From CALLVF01 sp964632205 (GTDB taxonomy: Bacteria > Patescibacteriota > Microgenomatia > UBA1406 > GWC2-37-13): a stretch of DNA of 5,426 bases. The notes under the pieces are model-generated. The model was given only the letters and a program-made list of their open reading frames with translations, had not been told where the DNA came from and made no database searches. The DNA is taken from the NCBI GenBank assembly GCA_964632205.1, contig CAZWBE010000023.1, positions 1-5,426 on the forward strand, given 5' to 3'. Both the position numbers and the translations under genes were made by a program. Of the stretch, positions 5,341 through 5,426 are shown in pieces (within the stretch, counting starts at the first letter, position 1; every line of letters starts with the position of its first letter).

Positions 5341-5426
5341 GGTTGGGTGGTTAAAAAGTGGTGATGAAGAATTCGGCTGGGATTTGGGGGTAGGATTGAA
5401 AGAGTTGGACTTTTTTGCTGACGCCG
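5339..5426 (+). CDS. Possible partial ORF running off the right edge
   Basis: An open frame from the ATG at 5339 stays open to the window end and reads MVGWLKSGDEEFGW and onward, about 29 residues. Codon use (GAT, GAA, TTG, GGA, AAA) resembles the neighbouring genes. The start codon lies inside palindrome copy 2, and no Shine-Dalgarno or well-placed -10 is seen. The nearest -10-like sequence is CATAAT, 29 nt upstream. The opposite strand also has an open frame ending at a TAA at 5351-5353, but with C-ending codons unlike the local genes. I do not recognise a family. Confidence 0.25.
   Translation, partial: MVGWLKSGDEEFGWDLGVGLKELDFFADA

Overview
The window looks like a piece of a draft genome from an uncultivated, AT-rich bacterium, most likely of the Candidate Phyla Radiation (Patescibacteria, Parcubacteria-like). 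Four things point there, all by inference: very AT-rich intergenic DNA; genes that start without Shine-Dalgarno sequences, two of them apparently leaderless; a membrane-anchored VirD4/TraG-type ATPase of a form I recall as common in these genomes; and short GC-rich palindromes and heptamer repeats that invade coding sequence. TGA and TAA/TAG all serve as stops, so the genetic code is standard. A run of exactly 100 N (1082-1181) marks a scaffold join.

Left part (1-1030), minus strand: a 69-nt three-tiered inverted repeat at the edge, preceded on the minus strand by a near-consensus sigma-70 promoter (99-126) that fires out of the window; then an acylphosphatase gene (136-435) and a gene for a small membrane-anchored TPR protein (509-997). 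The N-terminal tail of the TPR protein is largely made of repeat DNA.

Middle (998-1338): a divergent intergenic region holding the gap. The same 25 bases lie on both sides of the Ns, so the contigs may simply overlap, or a repeat may be collapsed. Both outward genes have a TATAAT exactly 6 nt from their ATG.

Right part (1339-5426): a large plus-strand gene for a VirD4/TraG/HerA-like DNA-translocating ATPase (783 aa), followed by an FAD/NAD(P)H oxidoreductase of the ferredoxin reductase superfamily (248 aa). These two converge on a minus-strand REP-associated tyrosine transposase (RAYT, 215 aa). The RAYT gene is bracketed by two copies of one 19-bp palindromic core in opposite orientation, which is the arrangement of a REP/RAYT unit. 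A possible partial plus-strand ORF starts inside the right palindrome and runs off the end.

The genes do not form one pathway: acyl-phosphate hydrolysis, a membrane DNA pump, a flavin reductase and a HUH nuclease are separate functions. The points most worth following are the REP-like/RAYT unit, the promoter plus structured RNA at the left edge, and the in-frame (ATCAAAA)n repeats shared by two unrelated proteins.
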